DNA from: an archaeon
GTDB lineage: Archaea; Thermoproteota; Nitrososphaeria; Nitrososphaerales; CADDZS01
NCBI GenBank assembly: GCA_021792315.1
Contig: JAJYUX010000050.1
Coordinates: 1-12,278, forward strand
Length of the DNA: 12,278 bases
Direction: 5' to 3'
Below the pieces are notes generated by a model. That model was not told the DNA's origin. It saw nothing but the letters and a program-made list of their open reading frames with translations, and did not search any database. Position 1 is the stretch's first letter. The number at the start of each line of letters is the position of its first letter. The position numbers and the translations under genes are program-made. Below are positions 1-5,624 of this stretch, piece by piece.

Positions 1-25
1 TGTCCAGCGCCTTCAGGGGTATTTT

Positions 26-67
26 AAGTACAAATAACAGCTAAATCATCTTTGCTTATTTGTACTT
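26..67. repeat. 42-bp inverted-repeat element, copy A
   Basis: Twelve-bp arms AAGTACAAATAA and TTATTTGTACTT form a perfect inverted repeat around an 18-bp centre; the dyad extends by one more base on each side (25-68). A second copy of exactly the same length lies at 2952-2993, with conserved arms and a divergent centre. It sits about 40 bp past the stop of the glycosylase gene, so it could act as an RNA hairpin at that gene's 3' end, a protein-binding site, or a small dispersed repeat. No transposase is next to it. Confidence 0.6.
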
Positions 68-107
68 AGACCATTTTTAGAATACTTTCAGGAGATGTGC
101 CGTACTT

Positions 108-1061
108 TCAAAAGGGATTTTGCTCATCGCTAGAGAGTCTATGAAGAAGAAAGTGAAAGTATAACATTCCTGCGTACGGCTGCCACTTTGAAATGATTCT
201 CATCGCTTTTTCATAATCTGGCTTTTTATGCAGATGGAACCAAGCGCGTAGGCTATTCTGAGCTCCAGCATCATCTGCAGGAAACACATTGAGGCGCCCT
301 AATCCACGAAGCAAAACATATTCTGCGGTCCACCGACCTACTCCTCTTATCTGTGTCAGAACTTCAACCGCTTCTTCGTTCGTCATGGAGGCCAGTTCTT
401 CCAAATCGAAATCATGTCTTACGGCCATCTTTGCCACTTCAACTATGTACTCTGACTTTCTTCCACTGAATCCCAAATTTCGCAAGGCCTGATAGTCAAG
501 CCTTGCAAGCTTCTCAGGGAGAGGGAAGCCATGGCGATTTTTTCCGTGTATGTAAATGGAGGGGCCGAATGACGATGCTAGTCTATTGAGTAATAAGAGG
601 CCGACACTCAAACTGACCTGCTGACAGGCAATGGCATTGACCAATGATTCAAAAACGGAAGGAAAGCGTGGTGGTTTGACTCCGACGAATTTCTTGACTA
701 GGTCGCCGGTCGTTGGATCTTTCTTGACTACGTTGTAGAAGCCAGTGAGGTCGATCTTCGGACCCAGCAGTCGATCGAGTAACAGGTTCGCTGATGGAAT
801 TAGGTCGGAGGACGAAGAGCCTTCTGTCAACAAAAGTACTTGCAACATGCAGCTAGAAGCACCAGGCTGCGTGACGGAGAGTTCGGCAACCTGATTATTG
901 ATGACTACTACTCTTCCGTATTCGCCATTCTCAAATCTATCTATGATGTTTTGTGGGTGTCTTCGGAGTACCCATGAAGTGAGGTCGAGTCGAAACGGCT
1001 GTTTTGGTTTCCTGATGAAATCGAGAGGCTTCAGGGCATCAGCGGCTCCATTGTGATTCAA
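108..1061 (-). CDS. DNA-3-methyladenine glycosylase, AlkA-like (HhH-GPD)
   Basis: Base-excision repair glycosylase of 317 residues that would remove alkylated bases from DNA. Residues ~22-70 resemble the AlkA N-terminal domain. The HhH-GPD fold starts near 136 with the family motif around NAIACQQVS (142-150). A helix-hairpin-helix follows at 235-249 (LTQIRGVGRWTAEYV), and the PADD motif at 261-264 holds the likely catalytic Asp (D264 by analogy with AlkA D238). The only usable start is TTG at 1061: an in-frame TAG lies three codons upstream and the first internal Met is at 72, inside the domain. It lies 54 bp after the Nudix gene on the same strand and is probably co-transcribed with it. The C-terminal helices are complete, so it looks intact. 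Family assignment is strong; substrate range is not readable from sequence. Confidence 0.9.
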   Translation of the reverse strand: MNHNGAADALKPLDFIRKPKQPFRLDLTSWVLRRHPQNIIDRFENGEYGRVVVINNQVAELSVTQPGASSCMLQVLLLTEGSSSSDLIPSANLLLDRLLGPKIDLTGFYNVVKKDPTTGDLVKKFVGVKPPRFPSVFESLVNAIACQQVSLSVGLLLLNRLASSFGPSIYIHGKNRHGFPLPEKLARLDYQALRNLGFSGRKSEYIVEVAKMAVRHDFDLEELASMTNEEAVEVLTQIRGVGRWTAEYVLLRGLGRLNVFPADDAGAQNSLRAWFHLHKKPDYEKAMRIISKWQPYAGMLYFHFLLHRLSSDEQNPF

Positions 1062-1115
1062 TAGGTATGCCTACTCTGCCGCTTTCAGAAATTTTTCAGG
1101 CGGCTGGAAAAGAAA

Positions 1116-1646
1116 TCATCTAGCGCCAATTTCAACCAGTATGTCTTGATGACTGCGCGCAAATTCACTTTCAGGCAGCTTTGCAACGTTGAGAAACTTC
1201 AGCTCAGACCAGGCTGGATGGGTGAGTTCATTGTTCGATGAAACTTTGCCAGTAAACACGAACTCCATATCCCAGTGATTCTTGATTTCATACTTTGGGG
1301 CGTCGTACACCTCGGAGTACACGAAAGGTCCCTCCAATGGTTGCGCATCCAGTCCGAGCTGCTCTTTCAGTACTCTTCTGGCCGCATCCTTTGGAGACTC
1401 GTACAATAATAGGTGGCTAGACGGGAGCATCCATCTTTGAGTTATTCGTGCTGCACTTTCTTTATTCAGGGCGCCAGTTCCTATCCAATCGTATTCTTTG
1501 TTGACTTTGCCCAGAAGAACGTGGTGAATATCTTCTTTCCAGAGGACGAGAAATACGGAGAGGCACATTCCACCTTCTGGTATCGAAGACATCTGGAACG
1601 GGAGGGCACCATCGTAAAAGTCAGCAAATCTTCTTTCTTCTGTCAT
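1116..1646 (-). CDS. Divergent Nudix-fold protein
   Basis: A 176-residue protein, numbered from the ATG at 1646. A Nudix-box-like segment covers 83-99: E83-x7-R91-V-L-K-E95-Q96-L-G98-L. Compared with the consensus REUxEExGU, the first Glu is Val and the last is Gln, so two of the usual metal-binding acids are missing, as is the leading Gly. It may be weakly active, bind a nucleotide without hydrolysing it, or use other acids. Flanking beta strands such as MCLSVFLVLW (27-36) and WDMEFVFTGKV agree with a Nudix fold. A TTG start at 1670 is possible, but the box A-like TTTTAAG at 1672-1678 lies 28 bp upstream of the ATG and would overlap that TTG, so ATG with a leaderless transcript is preferred. 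It precedes the glycosylase gene, which suggests shared DNA or nucleotide maintenance. Confidence 0.6.
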   Translation of the reverse strand: MTEERRFADFYDGALPFQMSSIPEGGMCLSVFLVLWKEDIHHVLLGKVNKEYDWIGTGALNKESAARITQRWMLPSSHLLLYESPKDAARRVLKEQLGLDAQPLEGPFVYSEVYDAPKYEIKNHWDMEFVFTGKVSSNNELTHPAWSELKFLNVAKLPESEFARSHQDILVEIGAR

Positions 1647-1671
1647 ATCAAATGATGCCCTACTCTCCAAC

Positions 1672-1678
1672 TTAAAAT
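1672..1678 (-). promoter_or_regulatory. Box A for the Nudix-glycosylase operon
   Basis: TTTTAAG on the minus strand is centred about 28 bp upstream of the ATG at 1646. This is the usual archaeal TATA-to-start distance, so transcription is predicted to begin at or next to that ATG. Confidence 0.45.
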
Positions 1679-1755
1679 GGTTCCAAGAAATCTTTAGTGG
1701 TAGTTACGTAGTTGCAGCACATCAGAAATAAAGAGACGTATTTTGGATCTATTTG

Positions 1756-1771
1756 CCCGAAAAAATTTGGG
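1756..1771. promoter_or_regulatory. Palindromic operator, 11 of 12 match to CCCAAA-N4-TTTGGG
   Basis: CCCGAA-AAAA-TTTGGG. On plus it is followed by exactly 8 bp and then TTTATGA (1780-1786), a box A candidate. Its right edge is 53 bp upstream of the ATG at 1824, the same distance as the perfect site at 7719-7734 from the other small zinc-protein gene. The recurrence of sequence and spacing argues for a real operator; the binding protein is unknown. Confidence 0.6.
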
Positions 1772-1779
1772 ATTAGACG

Positions 1780-1786
1780 TTTATGA
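1780..1786 (+). promoter_or_regulatory. Box A for the 53-residue zinc protein
   Basis: TTTATGA lies 8 bp after the palindromic operator. A start site about 26 bp further on, near 1809, would leave a leader of about 15 nt before the ATG at 1824. Confidence 0.4.
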
Positions 1787-1823
1787 GACTTCTAGAATAC
1801 TGAACTTGGGTGTATTCAGAGAA

Positions 1824-1985
1824 ATGGCTTTCGTACGGCTTAATACTTGTGCTAAATGTTGGCGACGGATAGATCCAAAAGAAATTGGCTTCTACAAATT
1901 GAACAAACGAACTGATAAATTCGACTTGCTTTGTGAAGAATGTTTCAGATATGCTACTGTCGTCTCCAAGATCGAAAACCAATGA
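1824..1985 (+). CDS. Small CxxC/CxxC zinc-binding protein
   Basis: A 53-residue basic protein with C9-x2-C12 and C37-x2-C40, a spacing suited to one four-Cys zinc site (zinc ribbon or beta-hairpin finger). Between the pairs lies a charged segment ending in KLNKRTDKFDLLC. No enzyme motif is visible; nucleic-acid or protein binding is the usual role of such archaeal mini-proteins. The reading frame is open back to a TTG at 1743, but that extension would run straight through the palindromic operator and box A, so the ATG at 1824 is preferred. The palindrome places it in the same putative regulon as the hemerythrins downstream. It is divergent from the Nudix operon and convergent with the ferredoxin gene. 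I do not recognise a named family. Confidence 0.6.
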   Translation: MAFVRLNTCAKCWRRIDPKEIGFYKLNKRTDKFDLLCEECFRYATVVSKIENQ

Positions 1986-2106
1986 GGCCTTCTCAAGTTT
2001 CAAGAACCAATGTCGTCGTACGCTTTGATGAGTCTTGCTGAAGACTAGCTGAGTACGCGTGTTAAGTTAACGAACGACCTGTCGCTACCGATTCCCCTGA
2101 AAATCC

Positions 2107-2153
2107 TGCGAACCACTTCTTTCTCCATAGCTTAAGGAGAGTAGCAGTTCGCA
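2107..2153. terminator. Two-part hairpin between convergent genes
   Basis: Outer stem TGCGAAC (2107-2113) pairs with GTTCGCA (2147-2153); inner stem TCTCC (2122-2126) pairs with GGAGA (2136-2140) around a 9-nt loop. It begins 14 bp past the ferredoxin stop, and on minus it is followed by GGATTTTC, so a 3'-end hairpin for the ferredoxin mRNA is the simplest reading. A small structured RNA cannot be excluded. Confidence 0.4.
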
Positions 2154-2166
2154 ATGACGATGATTA

Positions 2167-2601
2167 CTACGGCGGAGTGATCTTTATCGCTTGAACTGGA
2201 CAGACAGTTTCACAGGCCATGCAGTATATGCAGTCTTTCTCTCTTACCATGTCTGTCTTGTCGGTTCGATAAGTGTTCCATTCTTCGCTACCTTTCTCAA
2301 TTTTATGGTCATTCCCAGTTCCTATCTGCCCAGGGTTCAAAGCCCACTCGTATACCTGGGTCGGGCATACGTCGAGGCATGCACCGTCTGCTATACAACA
2401 GTCCCAATCAACACCTACCGCAGTTCCATGAATTCCGAGTTTCGTGGGATATGGTTGACCTTCATTATCGAGTCGCTGGATTCCTCCGGCTCTTACAGTA
2501 TGACCTACGTGATCTCCGTTCACAGGATATTCGTCTGGCTTCGAAAGGAAATCCCTGTCGATCGGTTTCGGTTTGAAATCGAGTTCGGATAAGTCTACCA
2601 T
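2167..2601 (-). CDS. Zinc-containing 7Fe-type ferredoxin
   Basis: Cytoplasmic electron carrier, 144 residues from the ATG at 2601. Cluster I motif C69-IAD-G-A-C75-LDV-C79-P has Asp72 at the second ligand position, as in archaeal ferredoxins with a 3Fe-4S (or labile 4Fe-4S) cluster. Cluster II is C124-IY-C127-MA-C130-ETV-C134-P. The zinc site is present: GDHVGH (H31, H34), GIHG (H58), and D117, matching the three His and one Asp known from Sulfolobus ferredoxin. The insertion between clusters (about 85-118) and the N-terminus MVDLSELDFKPKPID match my recollection of the Thermoplasma protein, which also argues for this ATG rather than the in-frame TTG at 2628. Such ferredoxins serve 2-oxoacid:ferredoxin oxidoreductases. 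It stands alone, convergent with the small zinc-protein gene. Family call is very firm. Confidence 0.95.
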   Translation of the reverse strand: MVDLSELDFKPKPIDRDFLSKPDEYPVNGDHVGHTVRAGGIQRLDNEGQPYPTKLGIHGTAVGVDWDCCIADGACLDVCPTQVYEWALNPGQIGTGNDHKIEKGSEEWNTYRTDKTDMVREKDCIYCMACETVCPVQAIKITPP

Positions 2602-2951
2602 GCGAATTCGATCATGATTTGGTTTCAACTACAAATATGAATATTCCGTAAGAAATGCAAAAATCAGACCAACCGATCAAACTCTTGCGACTGCTGTTTT
2701 AACTCTTAATTTTCAAAGCGATGAACTAACTTGGGCTTTCTGAAGATTGGTCGTGTCATTGCAATGGAACAAGAATTCTATTACAGACTGAGTGGCCGAA
2801 GTATTTCGAACGTTCGCTGAGATTGCTATTATGCTTGTGACCCGCCCTGTCGGTTGATGGATATTTGAATCACAGAACAGATGAAAGATTTCATAGAGAA
2901 TGAAAAGGTACTACAAACCGAAGCGATCCGCATCGTCTCCAGCGTCGCGAT

Positions 2952-2993
2952 AAGTACAAACAACATTACTCGATTTTGCGGTTATTGGTACTT
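2952..2993. repeat. 42-bp inverted-repeat element, copy B
   Basis: Arms AAGTACAAACAA and TTATTGGTACTT flank an 18-bp centre, the same total length as copy A at 26-67. The outer bases extend the dyad to GAT/ATC (2949-2996), with a single mismatch in 15. Arms agree with copy A at 22 of 24 positions, while the centre is mostly different. Both copies have TCCAGCG a short way to the left (2938-2944; 3-9), at different distances. Confidence 0.6.
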
Positions 2994-3259
2994 ATCTTCA
3001 ACAACATCAATCCTTTTTCATTTCTCAAAACAAAGGATCTCACTTGAAATCAAATGAGAGCTATTGCAACTAACGGATGGATTCTTTCGACAGTTAAGGA
3101 ACTAGCTTGAGTAATGATTGTCCAAAGGATTAACCCATTGAAGTAGAACTTTCTGGGCTTAAGCAGTTTGCATATCGATTCAAGTTGTAACCGCATGAAT
3201 CGGGATTGAGATCTTTTATCGGCACCGTGCAGACTTCACTCATGATACCACAAAAAGCC

Positions 3260-3292
3260 TTTATTTGCGATAACGTTCTACGAACTAGGGAG
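3260..3292 (+). promoter_or_regulatory. Box A-like element and ribosome-binding site for the gene at 3298
   Basis: TTTATTT (3260-3266) is followed 20 bp later by AGGGAG (3287-3292), which ends 5 nt before the ATG. This is one of the few purine-rich ribosome-binding sites in the window and supports this start. The shared palindrome is absent here. Confidence 0.4.
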
Positions 3293-3297
3293 TTGGT

Positions 3298-3711
3298 ATG
3301 GACGTGTCCAAAGTCTCCGACCTTGAACGAAACATTGAACGAATTAAGCGAGATCTTTCAAACCTATCGGAAGAGCGTTGGAGAGCCGCTCTATCAAAAG
3401 ATGAGAAAAAGGTCTTCACGGCCAGAGTGAAAGCTGCCGAGAAGGCACTGGATAATTGCATAGCTATAGCCGACTATATTTCAAACTTTAGTGCACCAAC
3501 CGCACGAGAGATACGGAGAAGGGGTACAATTGCGCAAAAGTCGCTTCAAACGATAAGGACTAGTGGCAATCCGACAATGTTACACTCCTGGGTAAAGGAA
3601 CAACTCATCCCTTCAACGAAGCTCGCGGAAAGAATGGCGCATATGGCCGCCTCAACTACCAGAACTGTTCGAGGACAAAGCGCGGAATTTCACAAGTGGC
3701 AGTTGAAATAA
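3298..3711 (+). CDS. Hypothetical helical, basic protein
   Basis: A 137-residue protein of no family I recognise. The N-terminal 60 residues are strongly amphipathic and charged (heptad-like stretch through LERNIERIKRDLSNLSEERW), consistent with a coiled coil or helical hairpin. A central segment APTAREIRRRG is very basic, and the C-terminal part is helical with MAHMAAS. There is one Cys (residue 53), no signal peptide and no membrane segment, so it is probably cytoplasmic. ATG start with an AGGGAG site 5 nt upstream. It sits alone, 263 bp before the AhpD-like gene and with no operator of the type seen there, so it need not belong to the stress cluster. DNA or RNA binding is possible from charge alone, but this is a guess. 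Confidence 0.65.
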   Translation: MDVSKVSDLERNIERIKRDLSNLSEERWRAALSKDEKKVFTARVKAAEKALDNCIAIADYISNFSAPTAREIRRRGTIAQKSLQTIRTSGNPTMLHSWVKEQLIPSTKLAERMAHMAASTTRTVRGQSAEFHKWQLK

Positions 3712-3910
3712 CGAGCAGATCGCTCTTCCGCGTATTGAAATTCTTAACGCACAGCTGCCAATCAATTTGTGACGTAGTATTGCATATAATTCTCTAGCGG
3801 GAGTTACTAATTTTTCAAATCATATACAGTAGCGGACGCTTAAGTGTGTTCGAAGTATAAACTAAGATAACCAGTCTCTATTATTTGCGGATTGGCACGA
3901 AGATTTTCAG

Positions 3911-3926
3911 CCGTGAAGTTTTCGGG
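3911..3926. promoter_or_regulatory. Degenerate palindromic operator at the AhpD-like gene
   Basis: CCGTGA-AGTT-TTCGGG matches CCCAAA-N4-TTTGGG at 8 of 12 positions. On its own this is weak, but it is followed by exactly 8 bp and then TATAAGA (3935-3941), the same geometry as the perfect sites, and it lies 49 bp before the start. Confidence 0.35.
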
Positions 3927-3934
3927 ACAAATTG

Positions 3935-3941
3935 TATAAGA
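3935..3941 (+). promoter_or_regulatory. Box A for the AhpD-like gene
   Basis: TATAAGA within TTGTATAAGATA is one of the clearest TATA elements in the window. The predicted start site near 3964 leaves a leader of about 11 nt before the TTG at 3975. Confidence 0.55.
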
Positions 3942-3974
3942 TACGATATTCGACGAAATGACCGTGAGTAGTAT

Positions 3975-4475
3975 TTGAAGTCGAGATTGAGTTATGCGAA
4001 CGTTTCGCCGGGTGTTAGAGAAGCTATGCTTGGCCTTGCAAGGTACGTCGAGACTACTGGTCTTGAGCAGTCACTTTTGAATCTAGTCTTCATGCGGGCT
4101 TCACAATTAAACGGGTGTGCCTGGTGTCTGGACATGCACAGCAAGGACGCCCGCGCTGAAGGAGAGAGCGAACAGCGAATATTCATGCTATCCGCGTGGC
4201 AAGAGGCACCCTTCTACTCGGATCGAGAGAGAGCAGCCATTGCATGGACTGAGGCTGTTACGCTCGTTGCTGAAAGCCATGTTCCGGACCATGTTTACGA
4301 GGAAGCAAGGAAGCAGTTCAGCGAAAAGGAGTTGGTCGACCTGACCCTTGCGATTATTGAGATTAACGGTTGGAACCGCCTAAACGTGTCCTTTAGAACA
4401 GTGCCTGGTGACTACAAACCTCAAAAATATGAATCCACTGAATCAATCCGCCAAATACCAAAAGCCAATGTGTAA
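3975..4475 (+). CDS. AhpD-like / carboxymuconolactone decarboxylase family protein
   Basis: A 166-residue all-helical protein of the CMD/AhpD fold. The core signature is MRASQLNGCAWCLDMHSKDAR (about 40-60), with CxxC at 48-51 and a His four residues on (H55). The usual following segment with an acidic GE, a Trp and RERAAIAWTEAVT is also present. In AhpD the CxxC pair reduces peroxides and regenerates peroxiredoxin; M. tuberculosis AhpC/AhpD also act on peroxynitrite. Peroxide or thiol defence is therefore likely, though many family members lack a proven substrate. The start is TTG at 3975, because an in-frame TAG lies two codons upstream and the next Met is residue 19, inside the fold. A strong TATA box and a weak copy of the shared palindrome lie upstream, linking it to the hemerythrin genes. 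No peroxiredoxin partner is in the window. Confidence 0.88.
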   Translation: MKSRLSYANVSPGVREAMLGLARYVETTGLEQSLLNLVFMRASQLNGCAWCLDMHSKDARAEGESEQRIFMLSAWQEAPFYSDRERAAIAWTEAVTLVAESHVPDHVYEEARKQFSEKELVDLTLAIIEINGWNRLNVSFRTVPGDYKPQKYESTESIRQIPKANV

Positions 4476-4588
4476 TCAGCAATTTACCCTCGCTGGTACC
4501 AGAGCATGGCCTTTCCACGCACGGCAGTGTTCGCATTAGCAGTGGCTTTTGTTATTCGAGTTCGCCTCTGAGATTTCTGATCTAGTCG

Positions 4589-4604
4589 ACCATAATTCTA
4601 AGGG
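4589..4604. promoter_or_regulatory. Degenerate palindromic operator at hemerythrin A
   Basis: ACCATA-ATTC-TAAGGG matches the operator at 8 of 12 positions, with the outer CC and GGG retained. It is followed by exactly 8 bp and then TAAATTA (4613-4619); its edge is 52 bp before the ATG at 4656, close to the 53 bp seen at both small zinc-protein genes. Confidence 0.35.
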
Positions 4605-4612
4605 ATGATCAA

Positions 4613-4619
4613 TAAATTA
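4613..4619 (+). promoter_or_regulatory. Box A for hemerythrin A
   Basis: TAAATTA within AATAAATTAA. A start site near 4642 would give a leader of about 14 nt with no Shine-Dalgarno site. Confidence 0.4.
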
Positions 4620-4655
4620 ACGCGGCTGACATTATGATATAGAAGCGAGAAAAGT

Positions 4656-5123
4656 ATGTTGACCATACCAAAGTCAATGGAAGAAGAACATGAAGAGATA
4701 ATGCAGTCACTCAAACAAGCATCGACTCTTTCTGATGAAACTGGTAAGGCTGTCAGTGAATTGCTGAAAACTCTGCAACCTCACTTTGAAAAGGAAGAGC
4801 GGTACGCAATGCCAGTCCTTGGCTCACTGAAAGACCTTGTCGGTCAAGAAAAGATTTCCAATCTCAGGGAGATTGCTGATACGCAGGGTGCGCTGCTGCA
4901 GGAGTACGAAAGTATGTTCCAGGAGCACGAAGCTTTGAGAAAATACATCGAGCGCGCGGAAGAGAGAGCGGAGAAGGAAAACCACAAGCAAGTCGCTGAA
5001 ATGCTGGAAGCACTTGCGCATCATGCAAGAGTAGAAGAAGAGGTACTCTATCCGGCAGCACTTCTTGCAGGAACACTGGCAAAAGTCTTGTTGCCCGCCA
5101 GGACAGAGGTTGCCATATCTTAG
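4656..5123 (+). CDS. Hemerythrin-like HHE-domain protein A
   Basis: A 155-residue four-helix-bundle protein with the full diiron ligand pattern: H12, H43-x3-E47, H91 and H123-x3-E127. Family members bind O2, sense oxygen or NO, or (YtfE/Ric type) repair iron-sulfur clusters damaged by NO or oxidants. The DIC and Ric N-terminal Cys motifs are absent; the protein has no Cys at all. A hydrophobic patch at 133-148 (AALLAGTLAKVLL) follows the bundle and is longer than in its paralogs; it may be an amphipathic tail rather than a membrane anchor. Start ATG, short leader, upstream copy of the shared palindrome. The ArsC/Spx-like gene follows 82 bp later with a hairpin between. Confidence 0.9.
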   Translation: MLTIPKSMEEEHEEIMQSLKQASTLSDETGKAVSELLKTLQPHFEKEERYAMPVLGSLKDLVGQEKISNLREIADTQGALLQEYESMFQEHEALRKYIERAEERAEKENHKQVAEMLEALAHHARVEEEVLYPAALLAGTLAKVLLPARTEVAIS

Positions 5124-5155
5124 GCAGTTTCCGTCTCTCCCTTTTGAAAGCATCA

Positions 5156-5183
5156 AGAGGAGGCTCAGCTCCTCTCTATTTTT
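5156..5183 (+). terminator. Stem-loop plus T-run after hemerythrin A
   Basis: AGAGGAG (5156-5162) and CTCCTCT (5169-5175) form a perfect 7-bp stem with a 6-nt loop, then CTATTTTTG. This resembles an intrinsic terminator and would separate hemerythrin A from the next gene. Archaea often terminate on T-runs alone, so the stem may also be an attenuator. Confidence 0.5.
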
Positions 5184-5205
5184 GAAAAAGAGAAGATGAA
5201 TTGAT

Positions 5206-5550
5206 ATGACGATACCGTTCTACTGGAAAACAACGTGCCACACATGTAGAGTTGCAAAGCTGGATCTCGAGAAAACAGGCGTTCCAATACTTCCGATAGA
5301 CATTATGGCTACTCCTCCGTCAAAAAAGATACTAAAGATGCTAGTCAAGAGGTATGGTGCGAAGAATATGATCAGGCGCAACAGCAAAGACTATCGCGCC
5401 TTAGGAGTAGGAAAAGTGAAACTGAATGAAGAAGAAACGGTAAACCTGTTACACGATCATCCAGACCTAGCGAACAGGCCGATTGTCCTTGTCAATGGAG
5501 AAGCCTTTTTGTCAAAGGATCCAGAACTCCAGAAACTCAATTTGAGTTGA
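5206..5550 (+). CDS. ArsC/Spx-like thioredoxin-fold protein
   Basis: A 114-residue protein with the arsenate reductase (ArsC)/Spx fold. The N-terminal strand IPFYW leads into a CxxC at C11-HT-C14, and the family's late RP motif is at R91-P92 (NRPIVLV). The segment around NSKDYRALG (59-67) matches the ArsC region before the helical insert. In glutaredoxin-linked ArsC a single Cys is catalytic; a CxxC at this site is typical of Spx, a thiol-stress regulator that binds RNA polymerase in Firmicutes. Archaeal members are mostly uncharacterised, so a thiol-disulfide or reductase role is the safe reading, and arsenate reduction is not supported by any ars gene nearby. Start ATG at 5206. It lies between hemerythrin A and the NnrS-like gene on the same strand, which fits a redox-stress setting. 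Confidence 0.78.
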   Translation: MTIPFYWKTTCHTCRVAKLDLEKTGVPILPIDIMATPPSKKILKMLVKRYGAKNMIRRNSKDYRALGVGKVKLNEEETVNLLHDHPDLANRPIVLVNGEAFLSKDPELQKLNLS

Positions 5551-5595
5551 AACAGAAGCTTCCAGTCATGACCTACTCGAAGTACGCAAACCAAA

Positions 5596-5602
5596 TTATA
5601 TA
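5596..5602 (+). promoter_or_regulatory. Box A for the NnrS-like fusion gene
   Basis: TTATATA within AAATTATATAGG is centred 26 bp upstream of the GTG at 5625. This predicts a leaderless mRNA starting at that GTG and fixes the start codon. The shared palindrome is not found upstream. Confidence 0.6.
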
Positions 5603-5624
5603 GGCGGCAACTCATCGACTTTCC

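Larger units (their letters stand above)
2602..3297. other. Gene-poor stretch with one repeat element
   Basis: About 700 bp without a convincing gene. It contains the ferredoxin upstream region, the repeat element at 2952-2993 and the promoter for the gene at 3298. A 58-codon frame starts with ATG at 2881 but runs through the inverted repeat and has no recognisable features. I see no tRNA, rRNA or CRISPR array here. Confidence 0.5.

Noticed and set aside
2881..3057. A 58-codon plus frame from ATG 2881
   Set aside because: It runs through the inverted-repeat element, has no family motif and no promoter; its second half looks like translated non-coding sequence.
3206..3430. A 74-codon plus frame
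   Set aside because: It overlaps the better-supported gene at 3298 in another frame and lacks its ribosome-binding site and regular helical pattern.
3958..3978. A 6-codon leader frame whose TGA overlaps the TTG start of the AhpD-like gene
   Set aside because: The predicted transcription start near 3964 lies downstream of its ATG, so it is probably not in the mRNA.
5534..5548. AACTCAA-T-TTGAGTT dyad at the end of the ArsC/Spx-like gene
   Set aside because: It lies mostly within coding sequence and a 1-nt centre cannot form a hairpin; too weak as an operator.
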